A DNA stretch of 64,000 bases from Liolophura sinensis (GCF_032854445.1 NC_088300.1:17427570-17491569), one strand, 5' to 3'; numbered from the stretch's first letter, positions 12,203-23,950 are shown. Numbers and translations: made by a program. The notes: generated by a model from the letters alone, not told the origin.

Positions 12203-15200
12203 CTAAAAGGATAAAGAGAATTCAGGGTTCAGAGTGACGCAAAGCCATGAGCACAACAAACATTGTTGTTGTTGAAATCAGATAGGAGCAGTGGGTGTGA
12301 ACAATGGTGAGATGGTTTAGGCGTGCGTGGGAGATAAACAGGTCAAATTAGTCATTAGGCCTTGGCACATTCTGATAAAACGTAATAACCAAGCAGGATA
12401 GGTGCTTACCGTTATCAATCGGTTTGTATGATCTACTCTCCTCTGGCGGCATTTGGCGGCAGCCACTTTGTTCCTCTCTCGCCGAACTCTCCTCCTCTCG
12501 ATTTCTTCGGGAGAAGCCTGTGGTACACAAAAACAAAGAAATACATTAATTGCAAATATGAACACGAACATATATGTATAAACATAGTAAAACATTAACA
12601 GTGAAACTTGAACAAACTAACATAGTATTTCCAACAATAACAGCCTGTGTAGTAAACATCTGTCGGTAACAGCTCACAATATTAACCCTGTATATATCGT
12701 ACAACCTACAAGCTGTCTGTAACTCACATGTCGCGATGTATTCAATCGGATTCGAGGGTAGACCTCCGGCATGTAAAATGGATGAGGGGTTTGCTGTGGG
12801 TGGTAGGGAAAGTGATGACTGTTGTTCGCCCGGTAACTCAAGTCCTGTGGGGCCTGGTAGTGTTCAGTCTCGTGAGACCAAGCCATGGGGTAGCCCGCGG
12901 AGTTCATCCTGATGAACCAGACACCACGACTCAGCCAATAACTTGCTAAATGAGTGTCCCGTCTCAATACAGTATACTTCACAGGTGAAAAAATTTAGAG
13001 GATCGGACAGCGGGTAGATCGTGGAAAACAGGGGAGCGCCACCAGTGTATAACAGTGAATGACTGGCTGTCGTAGTTGTCCGCGCTTTAAGAACTCCCCC
13101 TGCCCACAGCTTTCAGTGACGGTTTTCCGCTTGTGTCGCTCAGACCAGGAACTAGCATTTATCAACCACCTTCATGTATTAAAAGCCTTTCCGTTGAGTT
13201 TCCGCAGTAATTTTACAAGCAGAATACCCCGAGGGTATATATTTCAGCACAAAGCTTCAGCGTATCGCTATAAGAGGTTCATTGTCCGAGGTCTAATTAG
13301 AGTGGTCGAGCTGAGGCCGTGGGATTCAGGTGATTTCGCTCAGGGGCGAAGCTGTCGACACACCGGGATTTCCCGACCCCCAACCGAAGACACACGGGCA
13401 TGTGAGTTACAGGGATTATAAACACTATATATATGTGAGACGTAATATTAGAGCAGTTTATTGACAGAAGTACTGCGAAAGTGTAACCTCATTTCGTAAC
13501 TATATGCGAGCCTCTCATCATTATACTTCGAACATTTCGGTATGTCGGATGGGATTATCACCCACTAAACGTTTCGTAAAACTCTCATCACTATAATTGT
13601 CTCTTCATATTCAAGAACATAGAAATTACCGCTTATCCATAGATAGACGTTAAGCTTAATGTATGCCACAACAGTAAATATTTACAGTATGTTCCCAAAG
13701 CGAAATAAAAATAAATCCATATGTAAAGCCATTTCGCTATGATGTGTTTTGCTACATTTTCCAAATAGATATTTTCTTGCTAGATTTGATATTATTTTAT
13801 TTCATCTTATAAAAGGGGAATTTTGCTATGCGTCTTTTCATTACTACGCGTTCTTTTGATAAGAAGGCGACTCCTGCTTAAGCCTGTGTACACTTATCAC
13901 ACAAATCGGAAGTTAAGCTTAAAGAAAGCCACGACTTAGTGAAATCTTGATTTAAGCAGTTAAGTTCTTCAACTTTGGCTGCATTCTATTACCCATCCTC
14001 CAATTTCAGATATTCTCTTACAAAAGTTTGATTCTGTTTATCTATAATTTACGATTTAAATGATGGCCACCACATACGATATTCTACAAGAACAGATGGT
14101 GTCTTACGTTTGAGGAGAACTCGAGATCATCATCCAGACGCCGGGATTTCCTTCCCCTGGCTGAGGGATAAGAGGTACCGGTAACAACAGCCTTGCCTGA
14201 GCCCTGTCGAGAGGTCTTAGTGGCTGGACCCATCCACTCTTGGTCACTATCACTGTAGTCATAGTGGTCCGGTGTGCCACCTGGGGTCTGGTCCGAGCCC
14301 GAGATCGGATCCACGATGGGCGGGACGAAGCCGCTCTGGGTGAGAGGGTCATGTCCCCCGGAGTTCACGGGCACGGACTGGAGCTCGATGAACGTCTGTT
14401 CGATGTTAGCCAGCGTGGTAGGTGTGAGTGTGGGCGTGGTTCCTGTGGTCACTCCACTGGCGTACGCCGGTAAGGTGTACTGTGGATGGAAATAATGCAT
14501 GTTCATGTAATCAGGCATGTGGTACTGAAGCATGGTTACGGGTAATGCCACGTAGCCTCGGGGGACAGCAGCTCACTGACTAAGTTGAGGACAAGTATAT
14601 CCACAGTAAGGCACCAGGTAAGTCCGCGGGGAGTGGAAGGTGCAATATAACTGTCCGCAGGGGGTGATTGCTAAACTTCAGAGAAAGTAACGGTCTGCAG
14701 TGCGGTGCTGTCAACTGACACACTGTGAATGGCTCAACCACCACCTATTACTCATACTATATAACACTGGCCTACTGACACTGTTTTTTTTTTCTCTGCG
14801 AAGCACAGTGTGTTTCCGCTCCGGTGACTGGTTGGCCAGCATACAGCTGATTTACATGTATGTGTTTAACAGGCCAATTTCTATTTCTCGATCTCTTGGG
14901 GTAGAGAACACGAGGGGTCGTATAAGTTGAGGAGAGATCCCGCGTCGGCCACGGTCTCTCTCACACGGGAGATGGAGACAGCAGCGTTTTTCCAGGCGGA
15001 TCGATACGTTTGGACTAGGGTCACGTTGCAAGCATCGGCATCGACAGGCCCTAAGAAAGGCTGTCTAGCACGTAAAGGGTAACAATAAATAATTGAACAC
15101 CAAACACAACTATATTTGAATGAAATGTTGAATGGACAAAAAGTTGCTGTTCCTCGACAAGGGGTGAAATTTTGACACGGAGAATGTTATTTGAGTTTCC

Positions 15201-16387
15201 ATGGGTTCGATTTAGGGTTACCTGAGGAATTGTCATGGGCAGACATACAGTCGTTCAAGTTCAAAGTCAAGAAAAACTTATCGGCAGGAAAATCAATTTG
15301 CGAACCGGGACGACAAAAACTATGCACCAGACATACACAGAGAGGGTGAAACACTTCAGCAGCCCAAAAGTCCAATGCAGTGAAATGATCGAAAGGCAAA
15401 TTTTAAATTCGACCTTTTATTAAAGACGTATGGCAGTGCTAAAAGGGTAGTTGATGCCCGCACAGTGCCGGGGAATGCGACCGGGTCTTGCTGTCTTGAG
15501 AGCCGTGGTAGTATGACAGGGATGTGACGTGATAGGGGCTGAACTTAACTGTCGCCAAATTTAAACTTCCTACAAGAAAGTGTAGTGGGCCAAATCAATT
15601 TTCTGACGTGAAACGGATTTTTCACCGAAATGTGAGCTTATACCAACAGATTCGCAAAAGTGATTGATTACGTCATGTGAACTCGGGATCAATTGAAAGG
15701 CAAATACATACCTAGGAATATTCTCAGCCTCATCGACTGATTGACTGACTGATTGATTTATCAGAGGGTATCTATCCAGACACAATCATATCACCTTTAT
15801 TGCACTTGTATACCTGCATTGCGCCCGTACGCTAGCACATTCCATATAACATGGTTTGCGCTGATCTTGTGTCAAAGCGGGTCAACCGACACCTCCACCC
15901 CTCCATACCCTCCCCCAATTCAGTCGAAAGGCGTCAGTTCCAGCTTGATTTATGAATTGTTTTTTATCTTAATTAAAATGTGTCATTAGACAACCTAATG
16001 AAACAGTGGGCTGGGGGGTGAGGGTGGGGTGTCAGATGAAAGTTTCGTCAGTGAATATACAGAACTGAACCAGGGACACACCGACTGAACCATACTCTAG
16101 AGCCTCCCATGGCTAGGTCAAGCCATAACCTCCATTGTTTGGTCATGGAGCTCAACGCTTTGGATAGGAGAAATTCCCACAGCCCTTCACAACATGTAAA
16201 ACTCCATTCCACTTTAATAACTCTCCCTCACAAATACACATTAGACAGTCTAACTTACCGTAGGAGCCGCTGGCTCCCCGTTTGCCATGGACGACAAGAT
16301 ATCGGCGACGTATTTAGACTCGCTGGCTATCCCGGCCTGAGATTGTGAGTCCTCTGAGGTACTGTCCGAGGGATTTCTGTTGTACAT
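11642..16387 (-). CDS. Fos: Fos-family bZIP transcription factor (AP-1 subunit), gene with three alternative first exons
   Basis: Fos proteins dimerise with Jun through a leucine zipper and bind TGA(G/C)TCA sites in the nucleus. The common part is two exons: 12410..12517 (36 codons, basic region) and 11642..12202 (186 codons plus stop). The basic region [16 protein letters not shown] has the family contact residues N, A, A, C and R. Five leucines at exact 7-residue spacing run from the basic exon into the last exon (RL, KL, SL, TL, QL), followed by the family's [12 protein letters not shown]. The C-terminus ends SPTLISL, close to the vertebrate FOS end SPTLLAL. Three exons end in phase 0 before the same 108-nt bZIP exon: 16259..16387 (43 codons), 14108..14533 (142 codons) and 12728..12907 (60 codons). 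Predicted isoforms are 265, 364 and 282 residues. The 108-nt bZIP exon has the size of vertebrate FOS exon 3. A SUMO-type IKQE site and several Ser/Thr-Pro sites lie in the C-terminal exon. Gene identity is very sure. Use of the proximal and distal first exons is inferred. Confidence 0.96.
12410..12517 (-). CDS. Fos: Fos bZIP basic-region exon (108 nt)
   Basis: Acceptor ACCACAG, donor GTAAGC, both in phase 0. It encodes [20 protein letters not shown] and on through TNRLIT. SPEE followed by [11 protein letters not shown] is the Fos form of the DNA-binding region rather than Jun or CREB. Confidence 0.97.
12728..12907 (-). CDS. Fos: Candidate proximal alternative first exon of Fos
   Basis: ATG at 12907 opens 60 codons ([10 protein letters not shown]...) and ends exactly at CAT before the donor GTGAGT, phase 0, matching the bZIP exon 210 bp downstream. 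The frame stays open upstream of the ATG for a further 25 codons. The peptide is rich in His, Tyr, Pro and Gln, like a short activation segment. The intact frame and perfect phase match support it; there is no family homology to confirm it. Confidence 0.6.
12908..14107. other. Intron / internal promoter region of Fos
   Basis: Contains TATATA-like stretches at about 13228..13235 and 13425..13435 that could serve the proximal first exon. The plus-strand open frame at 13059..13421 is antisense background. Confidence 0.4.
14108..14533 (-). CDS. Fos: Middle alternative first exon of Fos (long isoform)
   Basis: I chose the ATG at 14533 (context ACCATGC). The upstream in-frame codons include only a GTG and then a stop, and the codons around the possible AG sites do not give a phase-0 acceptor, so this looks like a true first exon. 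It encodes 142 residues starting [15 protein letters not shown], with a Thr/Pro-rich [20 protein letters not shown] segment and an acidic [12 protein letters not shown] stretch. It ends FSSN before the donor GTAAGA in phase 0. A TATA-like TTATATAG lies about 220 nt upstream (near 14757..14764). Confidence 0.88.
14600..16250. other. Intronic / internal promoter region of Fos
   Basis: Separates the middle and distal first exons. I see no further exon. Short frames such as 15187..15399 have no support. Half-CRE sequences (TGACGTGA near 15523, TTACGTCA near 15668) are present but not decisive. Confidence 0.45.
16259..16387 (-). CDS. Fos: Distal alternative first exon of Fos
   Basis: ATG at 16387 opens exactly 43 codons ([20 protein letters not shown], then [20 protein letters not shown]) and ends at the donor GTAAGT in phase 0, compatible with the bZIP exon at 12517. 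The peptide is Ser/Asp-rich. The cluster of signal-response elements 180-510 nt upstream fits an immediate-early promoter. Confidence 0.8.
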
Positions 16388-16570
16388 CGCTGACCACAAA
16401 GAAAAACTGTGCTTGCCAGTTATAATATTTAGTTCTCGGGAAGAAAATCGTAGTAGAAGTGTGGCCAGAAGTCGCTGGCTTCCGGAGAATCTCCTGCTCC
16501 AAGTTGCGATGACTCACTGGTTTGTAACTTGTGGAGGGAAAATACCTCTACGGGCTTATAATATACAGTC

Positions 16571-16577
16571 TGAGTCA
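16571..16577. promoter_or_regulatory. AP-1 (TRE) site upstream of distal Fos exon
   Basis: Perfect TGAGTCA, 184 nt upstream of the ATG at 16387. It suggests autoregulation by AP-1, as known for vertebrate FOS. Confidence 0.6.
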
Positions 16578-16600
16578 TCGGCCGGTTATAGCGTAATGGT

Positions 16601-16610
16601 CTATATTTAG
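16601..16610. promoter_or_regulatory. MEF2-type A/T-rich box upstream of distal Fos exon
   Basis: CTATATTTAG (CTAAATATAG on the gene strand) fits the MEF2 consensus CTA(A/T)4TAG exactly, 214 nt before the start codon. It could also act as the TATA element. Confidence 0.5.
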
Positions 16611-16643
16611 AAACATTACCTCACCGTTCCGGAATAGCTGGGT

Positions 16644-16681
16644 CACGTGGTCGCTACATATGGCCTCTAGTGTTGACGTCA
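16644..16681. promoter_or_regulatory. E-box and perfect CRE upstream of distal Fos exon
   Basis: CACGTG at 16644..16649 and the full palindrome TGACGTCA at 16674..16681, within 40 bp of each other. CREs in FOS promoters mediate cAMP and calcium responses. A near-CArG box (CCATATATAG, one mismatch) lies further out at 16889..16898. Confidence 0.6.
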
Positions 16682-16899
16682 CCGATCGATTGACGTATGC
16701 TCTTATTTCTGGTTTTGTTGTTTACCAAGGTAAACAACCATAATATCGTCTTAAACATAATGCAAATTAATATAACCCGACACAGCTATAATCATCTGGA
16801 GCTGTGTGTATTGAAATACGCTCTCTTAGCAGTGATTATTGTAAAGTTAGCCGTCCCGAAGTGATGATCATAGCCACGCCCTTTATACCCATATATAGA

Positions 16900-17615
16900 A
16901 TAACCATGACGGTTTTATTCTCATTCATATTTATGTATTCTTTACATCTGTGGCCACGAAGCTTGGGTTGACCTGTTTTTTTGTTTGGTTGTTTTTTTTT
17001 TTTCTGTTTTGTTTTTTTTACTGCAGGGGAAGGTTCTAGAAATAAGTTTAGAAACGCCTGTTCAGATCACATTTACTTTTAGCACACATAATTATTACTT
17101 AAACTCATATTACATTATGTACATTTCAACAGGAATGCAACTTAATTGCTGTGGCTTTATTTTAAATCTGCTGGCATGTACAGCCAGGCCAGCATGACCT
17201 CAAGCTTACATACGGATTCATACGTACAAGGAGTTAAACTGAAGTGAGTGACCTCCATGGGACTAGGTTTGTAAACATATCTCTGTAAAGCTGATACTGA
17301 GTCAAGATTAAGCCGTGATCTATGACCGTCGCGGAACACCACGACCAAAGTCCGAAATACTCTCATGTATAATAGGCCGAGTAACTTCGGTATGACGTCA
17401 CACCTTGTGCTCACGAGGCTCAGTTTAGCTGCATCATGAACTCAGTACTGTTATATTACGCAACGTCCAGCCAAACTTCAGTAAGATTGCTATAAAGAGT
17501 CCCAATTACTTAACCAGCCTTGTTGGGTTATTTCATATTTTAGATAGATGAATGGTTTTCCAAACGTAGACAATGGCCATGACTTTCAGTGTATGCGTTA
17601 ACTTGATTAAGTGGA
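16900..17615. other. Intergenic, no gene seen
   Basis: T-rich runs near 16990..17020 and short unsupported frames only. Confidence 0.5.
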
Positions 17616-17617
17616 AT

Positions 17618-17768
17618 GTATGCATGAATGTATGCTTTGGATTTTAAGTCGTACTTAAAACGACTACGTATGCAAACATACGATGACGACGAGGAGTCAC
17701 TTATGCGTGTGCACATATACTGTCTTCTGTGTGGCAGTGCGAGTCCATGCTGCCAGATTAAGTGGATT
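17618..17768 (-). mobile_element. CATT-tailed SINE fragment, reversed
   Basis: Minus-oriented copy of the family at 51184..51439. It has GAATGTATGCTTTGGATTTT (complement of the tail end), then TTAAGTCGTACTTAA and CGATGACGACGAGGAGTCA. Confidence 0.7.
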
Positions 17769-17804
17769 GACTCTCAATCACTTGAAATAGTGCAGTGATG
17801 TTAA

Positions 17805-18020
17805 CCATAGACTAAAAGTTGAACAAGTTTAATCACTTTTACCGTATGTTATAACTTGAATGACTTTGATTGCATTTACCATACATGTATGTTATAACTT
17901 AAATAAATTTGATCACTTTTACCGTATGCTATAACTTGAATAACTTTGATCACTTTTACCATATGGTATAATTATTACCCTATGTGATATAATTTGAATC
18001 AGTTTCATTATTTTTACCGG
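17805..18020 (+). repeat. ~38-bp degenerate tandem repeat
   Basis: About five copies of a unit like TATAACTTGAATAACTTTGA followed by TCACTTTTACCGTATG. Units vary in length and are diverged. The array abuts the SINE head that follows. Confidence 0.75.
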
Positions 18021-18170
18021 ACTGGTTCCGATAGCACAGTTAGTAGAGCGTCCGCTTCGTGTGCGGGAGATCCATGGTCGATCCATGGTCAATCCTGGGT
18101 CGATTCCTACCAAACCTTAAAAAAGAGGAAGTTATCAATTCCTCGCTTGGCGTTAAGACAATAATTTAAG
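18021..18170 (+). mobile_element. 5' part of a tRNA-derived SINE (CATT-tailed family)
   Basis: tRNA-like head with an A-box-like TAGCACAGTTAGTAGAGCG and a B-box-like GGGTCGATTCC, then the body segment TTCCTCGCTTGGCGTTAAGA, which matches the start of the copy at 51184 (TTGCTTGGCGTTCAG). It is truncated after this. Confidence 0.65.
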
Positions 18171-20300
18171 CAAGCGGAATGAGTTTTACCATTTAATTAG
18201 ACTATGATTTTGACAGGTATGGTAGCTTTCCCTTGTCGTCCATTCCATAAAGGTTGAATGAATTTCATCAGTAGATTACAGCTTTTACGGGTATGAAGAG
18301 TTTCAAAAGTAAACTGTAACTTGAAGAGCTGTTATATAGATTTTCGGTGTATAATGTTATGATCACACAGTATATATTGTACAGACATTAGTAGTAGTGA
18401 TAAGACAAACACACTCGGCCCATCCAGTTCTTTCTCTCAATAACGTGCGTTTGACAACAACCTGTCAGACTGGAAAGGAATAACTAAGCTGAAGAGCACG
18501 TAGCTTGACACCTGTGAGCAGACCTATAACCTGAACTGTTTACATACACCATAAGTTCGGGAAACATTAAAACTGCAGACGTGACACTCATCATCCTGTG
18601 CCTAGTAGATACTGTCCTTGGCAGCATTTCATTGTAGTTGTTCTTCTATTGTATATATAATATAGCTTTGGTAATATAAAACAGTACCATTTGAAATGGC
18701 GGCATTGTTGAGAAGTGTTCACTCTAGTTACTGTGTACACCATATAACTCTGGTCATAAGATATGGCAGTTTCATATGTCCCAACGGCCTTGCAGAGATT
18801 TGTTCCAGTATACACTAAGAGAAAAGTTTTTCGTCAACTAACTAAAAAATACACAATTTTGAGTTACATACAGTTGAGCTATAATTCAACTCAGAAAATT
18901 GTATCATATGCCCAGATCAGGTCAGCCACGAAAGACTCCTGTGACTTTTCCGACGAACCAAGTGAGTCAACAATATATCCAGATGAGTTTCATGACTGGG
19001 CTGATTTACTTGGTCACATGACTCAGTTTTGTGAGTTGAATAAGTTCAGTTTGTATAACTTAGATATTTGAGTCAGTTGACCCAAACTTTTCTCTCAAGG
19101 TATAAATCGCAGATTTGGCCCTTCCCTTAGTTATATACGCGAATGATCAAATCATGCGGGACAAGTGACTTGCATAGAACAATTAGTATCACAATTTCAC
19201 AATAATGACTTCACTTTTAAAAGAAGCTTAATTCCATGACGTAAATTGGCATTGGCGGTCCGGCAAAAGATGTAACGATCTTTGTCAAGACCTCGATCGT
19301 TGGAATATGAGCCAGTACTTATGTTCTACTCTGGAGTGTGCATACGTAATATGACAAAATAGGATGAGTACTTGTGACAAGATTTAACAGTCTCCATAAG
19401 CGAAATTAGAGTGTTTATGCACTCTGTGGCTGTAATGTGGGTCACATCGACTAACTGACAACAAAAACAGTAATATACGTTAAGATGATGAGATGATAAG
19501 ATGAAAGGTTTTCCAAAACATCATCGGATCACCTAAATAGCATTCAAATGGAAACGTCATAACAGACATTCGTATGCAAATCATCACAAATAACAGGCGT
19601 TCAAGGTCAGTAATCACAAATATAAACCAACAAGGAACTAAGAAAATCTAAAAATTTGAAGCGAAGAAGTCAACAGCTAATGAATGATTCCGGAAAGGAG
19701 CTAGGAATGTTACAGGTGCATAAATGTATAAAACTTAAAATATGTGTCTGCCGTTGCGATGAAAAGCCGTTAAATCTGTATAAATAACTATCATACAGTT
19801 AGCAGCCTATGCATATAGTCAAATCTACAAAAATCCGTCAGTCGTTCAATTTTGTAAATTAACATTTAGCTTTACATCCGTCATCAAAGTCACACCCCAC
19901 ACCCCAAATAACAAACTATGTACCGTACATGTATGTCCATACGCATTAACCCTCTAGTCCCATTCGTCGCTCATTTGTTCGTCCCGGAATGCATAGCATA
20001 TGTGTGTATAGCTGTATGCTAGGTGGACATGCAGTATGTAAGGAATGTGTAAACATCAACTGTTATGTGTGCTCACAGATAACTATAGCATTCTTTATTC
20101 CAATGTCATTTCATGCGCTTAGCATCGACATTCCATTCACTTTCATTTCTCAATGGAAATGGTATCGTATATAATTCAAATTCAGTCATACAACAATTTA
20201 TCGCTAATGTTATCATTTTACGTCCCCACATGCGAGTAAATTTATGTGCCGCAAAACACTGGAATCACTGGCTTTTCTGTTTCATATGTAATGCGGTGAG
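18171..20300. other. Intergenic, no gene seen
   Basis: The 102-codon plus frame at 18763..19071 has ordinary composition but no domain, signal peptide or splice structure, and the DNA around 18955..19085 repeats GAGT(C/T)-type words. I do not call it a gene. Confidence 0.45.
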
Positions 20301-20319
20301 GCGGAGTAGCTATGGGGGC

Positions 20320-20530
20320 ATAGGTATTGAGCAGCGGTGCATATGGTGGCATGGGCATCGAGTAGCAGTAAATAAATAGTGGTATATAGTGATACATATA
20401 TTGGTGGTATATGATGGTGATATAGGCATTGTGTAGTGGTACATATCATGGTGATACAGGCATTATGTAGTGGTACATATAATGGTGTTGTGTAGTGGTA
20501 TATATAATGGTGATATAGGTGTACTATTTT
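20320..20530 (+). repeat. Short degenerate tandem repeat
   Basis: Repeats of about 35-40 bp built on ATGGTGATA(T/C)AGGCATTGTG then TAGTGGTACATATA, in about five diverged copies. It directly precedes the 62-bp array. Confidence 0.7.
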
Positions 20531-22310
20531 CTGGGAATGTGTCAGTATCTTCACACTGAGGTAAATCACCAATGGACAAGGTATACTTTTTTTCTGTGAT
20601 TGCGTCAGTATCTACAGACTGAGGTAAATCATCAATGCACAAGGTATACTATTTTCTGTGAATCTGTCAGTATCTTCAGACTGAGGAAAACCCTCAGTGC
20701 ACAAGGTGTACTTTTTTCTGTGAATGCGTCAATATCCACAGACTGAGGAAAACCCTCAGTGCACAAGGTGTACTATTTTCTGTGAATGTGTCAGTATTTT
20801 CACACTGAGGTAAATCCTTAATGCGCAAGGTGTACTATTTTCTGTGATTGCGTCAGTATCTTCAGACTGAGGTAAATCATCAATGCGCAAGGTGTACTAT
20901 TTTCTGTGAATCTGTCAGTATCTTCAGACTGAGGAAAACCCTCAGTGCACAAGGTGTACTATTTTCTGTGATTGCGTCAGTATCTTCAGACTGAGGTAAA
21001 TCATCAATGCACAAGGTGTACTATTTTCTGTGAATCTGTCAGTATCTACAGACTGAGGTAAATCATCAATGCGCAAGGTGTACTATTTTCTGTGATTGCG
21101 TCTTTATCTTCAGACTGAGATAAATCATCAATGCACAAGGTGTACTATTTTCTGTGAATGTGTTAGTATCTTCAGACTGAGGAAAACCCTCAGTGCACAA
21201 GGTGTACTATTTTCTGTGAATGTGTCAGTATTTTCAGACTGAGGTAAATCCTTAATGCGCAAGGTGTACTATTTTCTGTGAATGTGTCAGTATCTTCAGA
21301 CTGAGGAAAACCCTCAGTGCACAAGGTGTACTATTTTCTGTGAATGTGTCAGTATTTTCAGACTGAGGTAAATCCTTAATGCGCAAGGTGTACTATTTTC
21401 TGTGATCGCGTCTTTATCTTCAGACTGAGATAAATCATCAATGCGCAAGGTGTACTATTTTCTGTGAATGTGTCAATATTTTCAGACTGAGGTAAATCCT
21501 TAATGCACAAGGTGTACTATTTTCTGTGAATGTGTCAGTATCTTCAGACTGAGGTAAATCCTTAATGCGCAAGGTGTACTATTTTCTGTGATTGCGTCTG
21601 TATCTTCAGACTGAGATAAATCATCAATGCGCAAGGTGTACTATTTTCTGTGAATGTGTCAGTATTTTCACACTGAGGTAAATCACCAATGGACAAGGTA
21701 TACTATTTTCTGTGAATGTGTCAATATTTTCACACTGAGGTAAATCCTTAATGCACAAGGTGTACTATTTTCTGTGAATGTGTCAGTATCTTCAGACTGA
21801 GGTAAATCACCAATGCACAAGGTATACTATTTTCTGTGAATCTGTCAGTATCTTCAGACTGAGGAAAACCCTCAGTGCACAAGGTGTACTATTTTCTGTA
21901 AATGTGAAAGTATTTTCAGACTGAGGTAAATCCTTAATGCGCAAGGTGTACTATTTTCTGTGATTGCGTCAGTATCTTCAGACTGAGGTAAATCACCAAT
22001 GCACAAGGTATACTATTTTCTGTGAATCTGTCAGTATCTTCAGACTGAGGAAAACCCTCAATGCACAAGGTGTACTATTTTCTGTGAATGTGTCAGTATC
22101 TTCAGACTGAGGTAAATCATCAATGCGCAAGGTGTACTATTTTCTGTGATTGCGTCTTTATCTTCAGACTGAGATAAATCATCAATGCGCAAGGTGTACT
22201 ATTTTCTGTGAATGTGTCACTATCTTCAGACTGCGGCAAATCATCAATGCGCAAGGTGTACTATTTTCTGTGAATGTGTCAGTATCTCCAGACTCAGGGA
22301 AATTTTCCAT
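20531..22310 (+). repeat. 62-bp satellite-like tandem array
   Basis: About 29 head-to-tail copies of a 62-bp unit, beginning CAAGGTGTACTATTTTCTGT and containing TCTTCAGACTGAGG. Spacing is exact: CAAGGTGTAC recurs at 20764, 20826 and 20888. The last third of the unit comes in recurring types (AAAACCCTCAGTGCAC, TAAATCATCAATGCGC, TAAATCCTTAATGCGC, TAAATCACCAATGCAC) that alternate along the array, indicating segmental amplification. There is no open frame through it, apart from a chance 95-codon frame at the 3' edge. Confidence 0.95.
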
Positions 22311-23265
22311 GCACCGCACACGTCCGTTGTTTAATGTCGTAAAGTCTACATTTATAACCAGGACACCCTATTACCTTCTCGTGACACACAAGGTGTCCAA
22401 TTCCCACCCACTGTTGTTATCCACGCGCTTCCGGTAGACGAATCACGCGGGTTTAATATTTCAGGAATAATCACAGTTTGATTGCCATGCAGAAGGATGT
22501 TTACGTATCCTTGGTTTCAAGGAATGTTTTCCAGATTCTATAGTTAGGCTTGTCGTATAACCTGCCGTGGTCATGGTCAATGTCTATTTATATAACATAG
22601 TCCAGCGAGTGTGTGTTTATGATACGTCCACTTGTCACAAACATGTAACTGTCCTGATAGAAAACAAATTGTAAAAGCCATTGTTGTTATCAGTGCCGCG
22701 CGTGACTATAGTGTTTACCTTGTACATTAACATAAACACGATCCAAAAACATATATGGAGCAAAGGTAAATACGCATTCTAGGCAGTATAAACACCACTG
22801 AGAGATGGTAAGTTCTTACACTCACTTCAATCATTACAGCATTGTATATAACGCATAGCAAGGCTTTTTCTATATAAAGATACAGGAAAATGACATAAAT
22901 AATACGAAACAATAACGAAGAAAATGGTGGGAATTTTTCTTTTTTCATAATATATGCACGATTCAGGCAAATTTGTAGCTAACACTCTTTTTTTCACAAG
23001 AGGACCATGCTGCATGAAATGTGACATACAAATGATATTTGGAATCTTATAATAATTCCAGGGTATAATGATTAGTAATCTTTATGTCCAATAAATGCAC
23101 TTAAACACGTAGAGAAATTTCTCGTGTTGTCATATACAGTGGTCATACGATTCTTCTTAATCTGGAGTCAACATGTTGAAATTCCGTCTATATAGAGAAC
23201 ATATGAAATGACAATCATACCTTCCAGGCGTAATTACATGTAGTTAATGCAAACTTATTCAATGA
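22311..23265. other. Intergenic, no gene seen
   Basis: AT-rich, unannotated. Short minus-strand frames at 22727..23027 are background. Confidence 0.5.
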
Positions 23266-23266
23266 G

Positions 23267-23267
23267 T

Positions 23268-23318
<51 letters not shown>
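23267..23318 (+). repeat. (CT)n microsatellite
   Basis: About 25 uninterrupted CT dinucleotides. The Leu-Ser frame across it is an artefact of the repeat. Confidence 0.97.
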
Positions 23319-23319
<1 letters not shown>

Positions 23320-23796
23320 CAAAATTGTGGTTTGTATACCCGAACTGCGTACATAGCCTATTGCGCAGTTAACATTAATAGCCCCACTGTGTCAAAAACA
23401 AGACCTGGGTGTGTGTTCACATCTGCATGTATCAACATATCTCTGCTTTGTGTGGCGGTATGGATTACGTATGGATGTAGTGCCGACATACGAAGAAGTC
23501 CCAGGTGTTTAGCCAATTAAGTATGTCTGTCCTATCATAAATGCACGCATGTCGGTGATTGTATTTTACTTTGAAGTAAAAAAAATATATATTGCATTTT
23601 ATATAGTTGTAAATTGTGCATATACATGCTGTGTACTGGACCATGCGAAATAAATCCCAAAACCGTATGTATGTAATATTTGATATTTCTCGCTGTTAGA
23701 AGATATATGTATATGTAAATGTAAATATCACCTGCATAATGTAACTACATAATGTACTGTCTATACAAACTAAATACACTTCATAATGTCAAGTGA

Positions 23797-23950
23797 GCAG
23801 GACGTGATCCAGCGGGTAGAGGTGCTTGTCTATCACCAGCCATCACATTCACAAAAATTTCAAGTTCAAACCATGCCACGGACAAGGAATGCATCATCCC
23901 ACCCACTGCTTGTGTTAACTTAACAATGAAGTAAATAGATAAATGGCAAT
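23797..23950 (+). mobile_element. tRNA-derived SINE, diverged
   Basis: tRNA-like head (GATCCAGCGGGTAGAGGTGC for the A-box region; AAGTTCAAACCATGCC for the B box), then a short body and an AAATAGATAAATGG tail. It is a different body from the two main families. Confidence 0.5.

Noticed and set aside
13059-13421. 120-codon plus frame inside the Fos gene
   Set aside because: Antisense to the Fos promoter/intron region with no recognisable feature.
14534-14551. GTG start extending the middle Fos exon by six codons
   Set aside because: A non-ATG start is unlikely here. The ATG at 14533 has a good context.
18030-18115. Possible tRNA gene
   Set aside because: It has A- and B-box-like sequences but no convincing acceptor stem, and continues into a SINE body.
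18763-19071. 102-codon plus frame
   Set aside because: No domain or exon boundaries, and local DNA is repetitive in short words.
20531-22310. CRISPR-like array
   Set aside because: Units are contiguous with no unique spacers, and the genome is eukaryotic.
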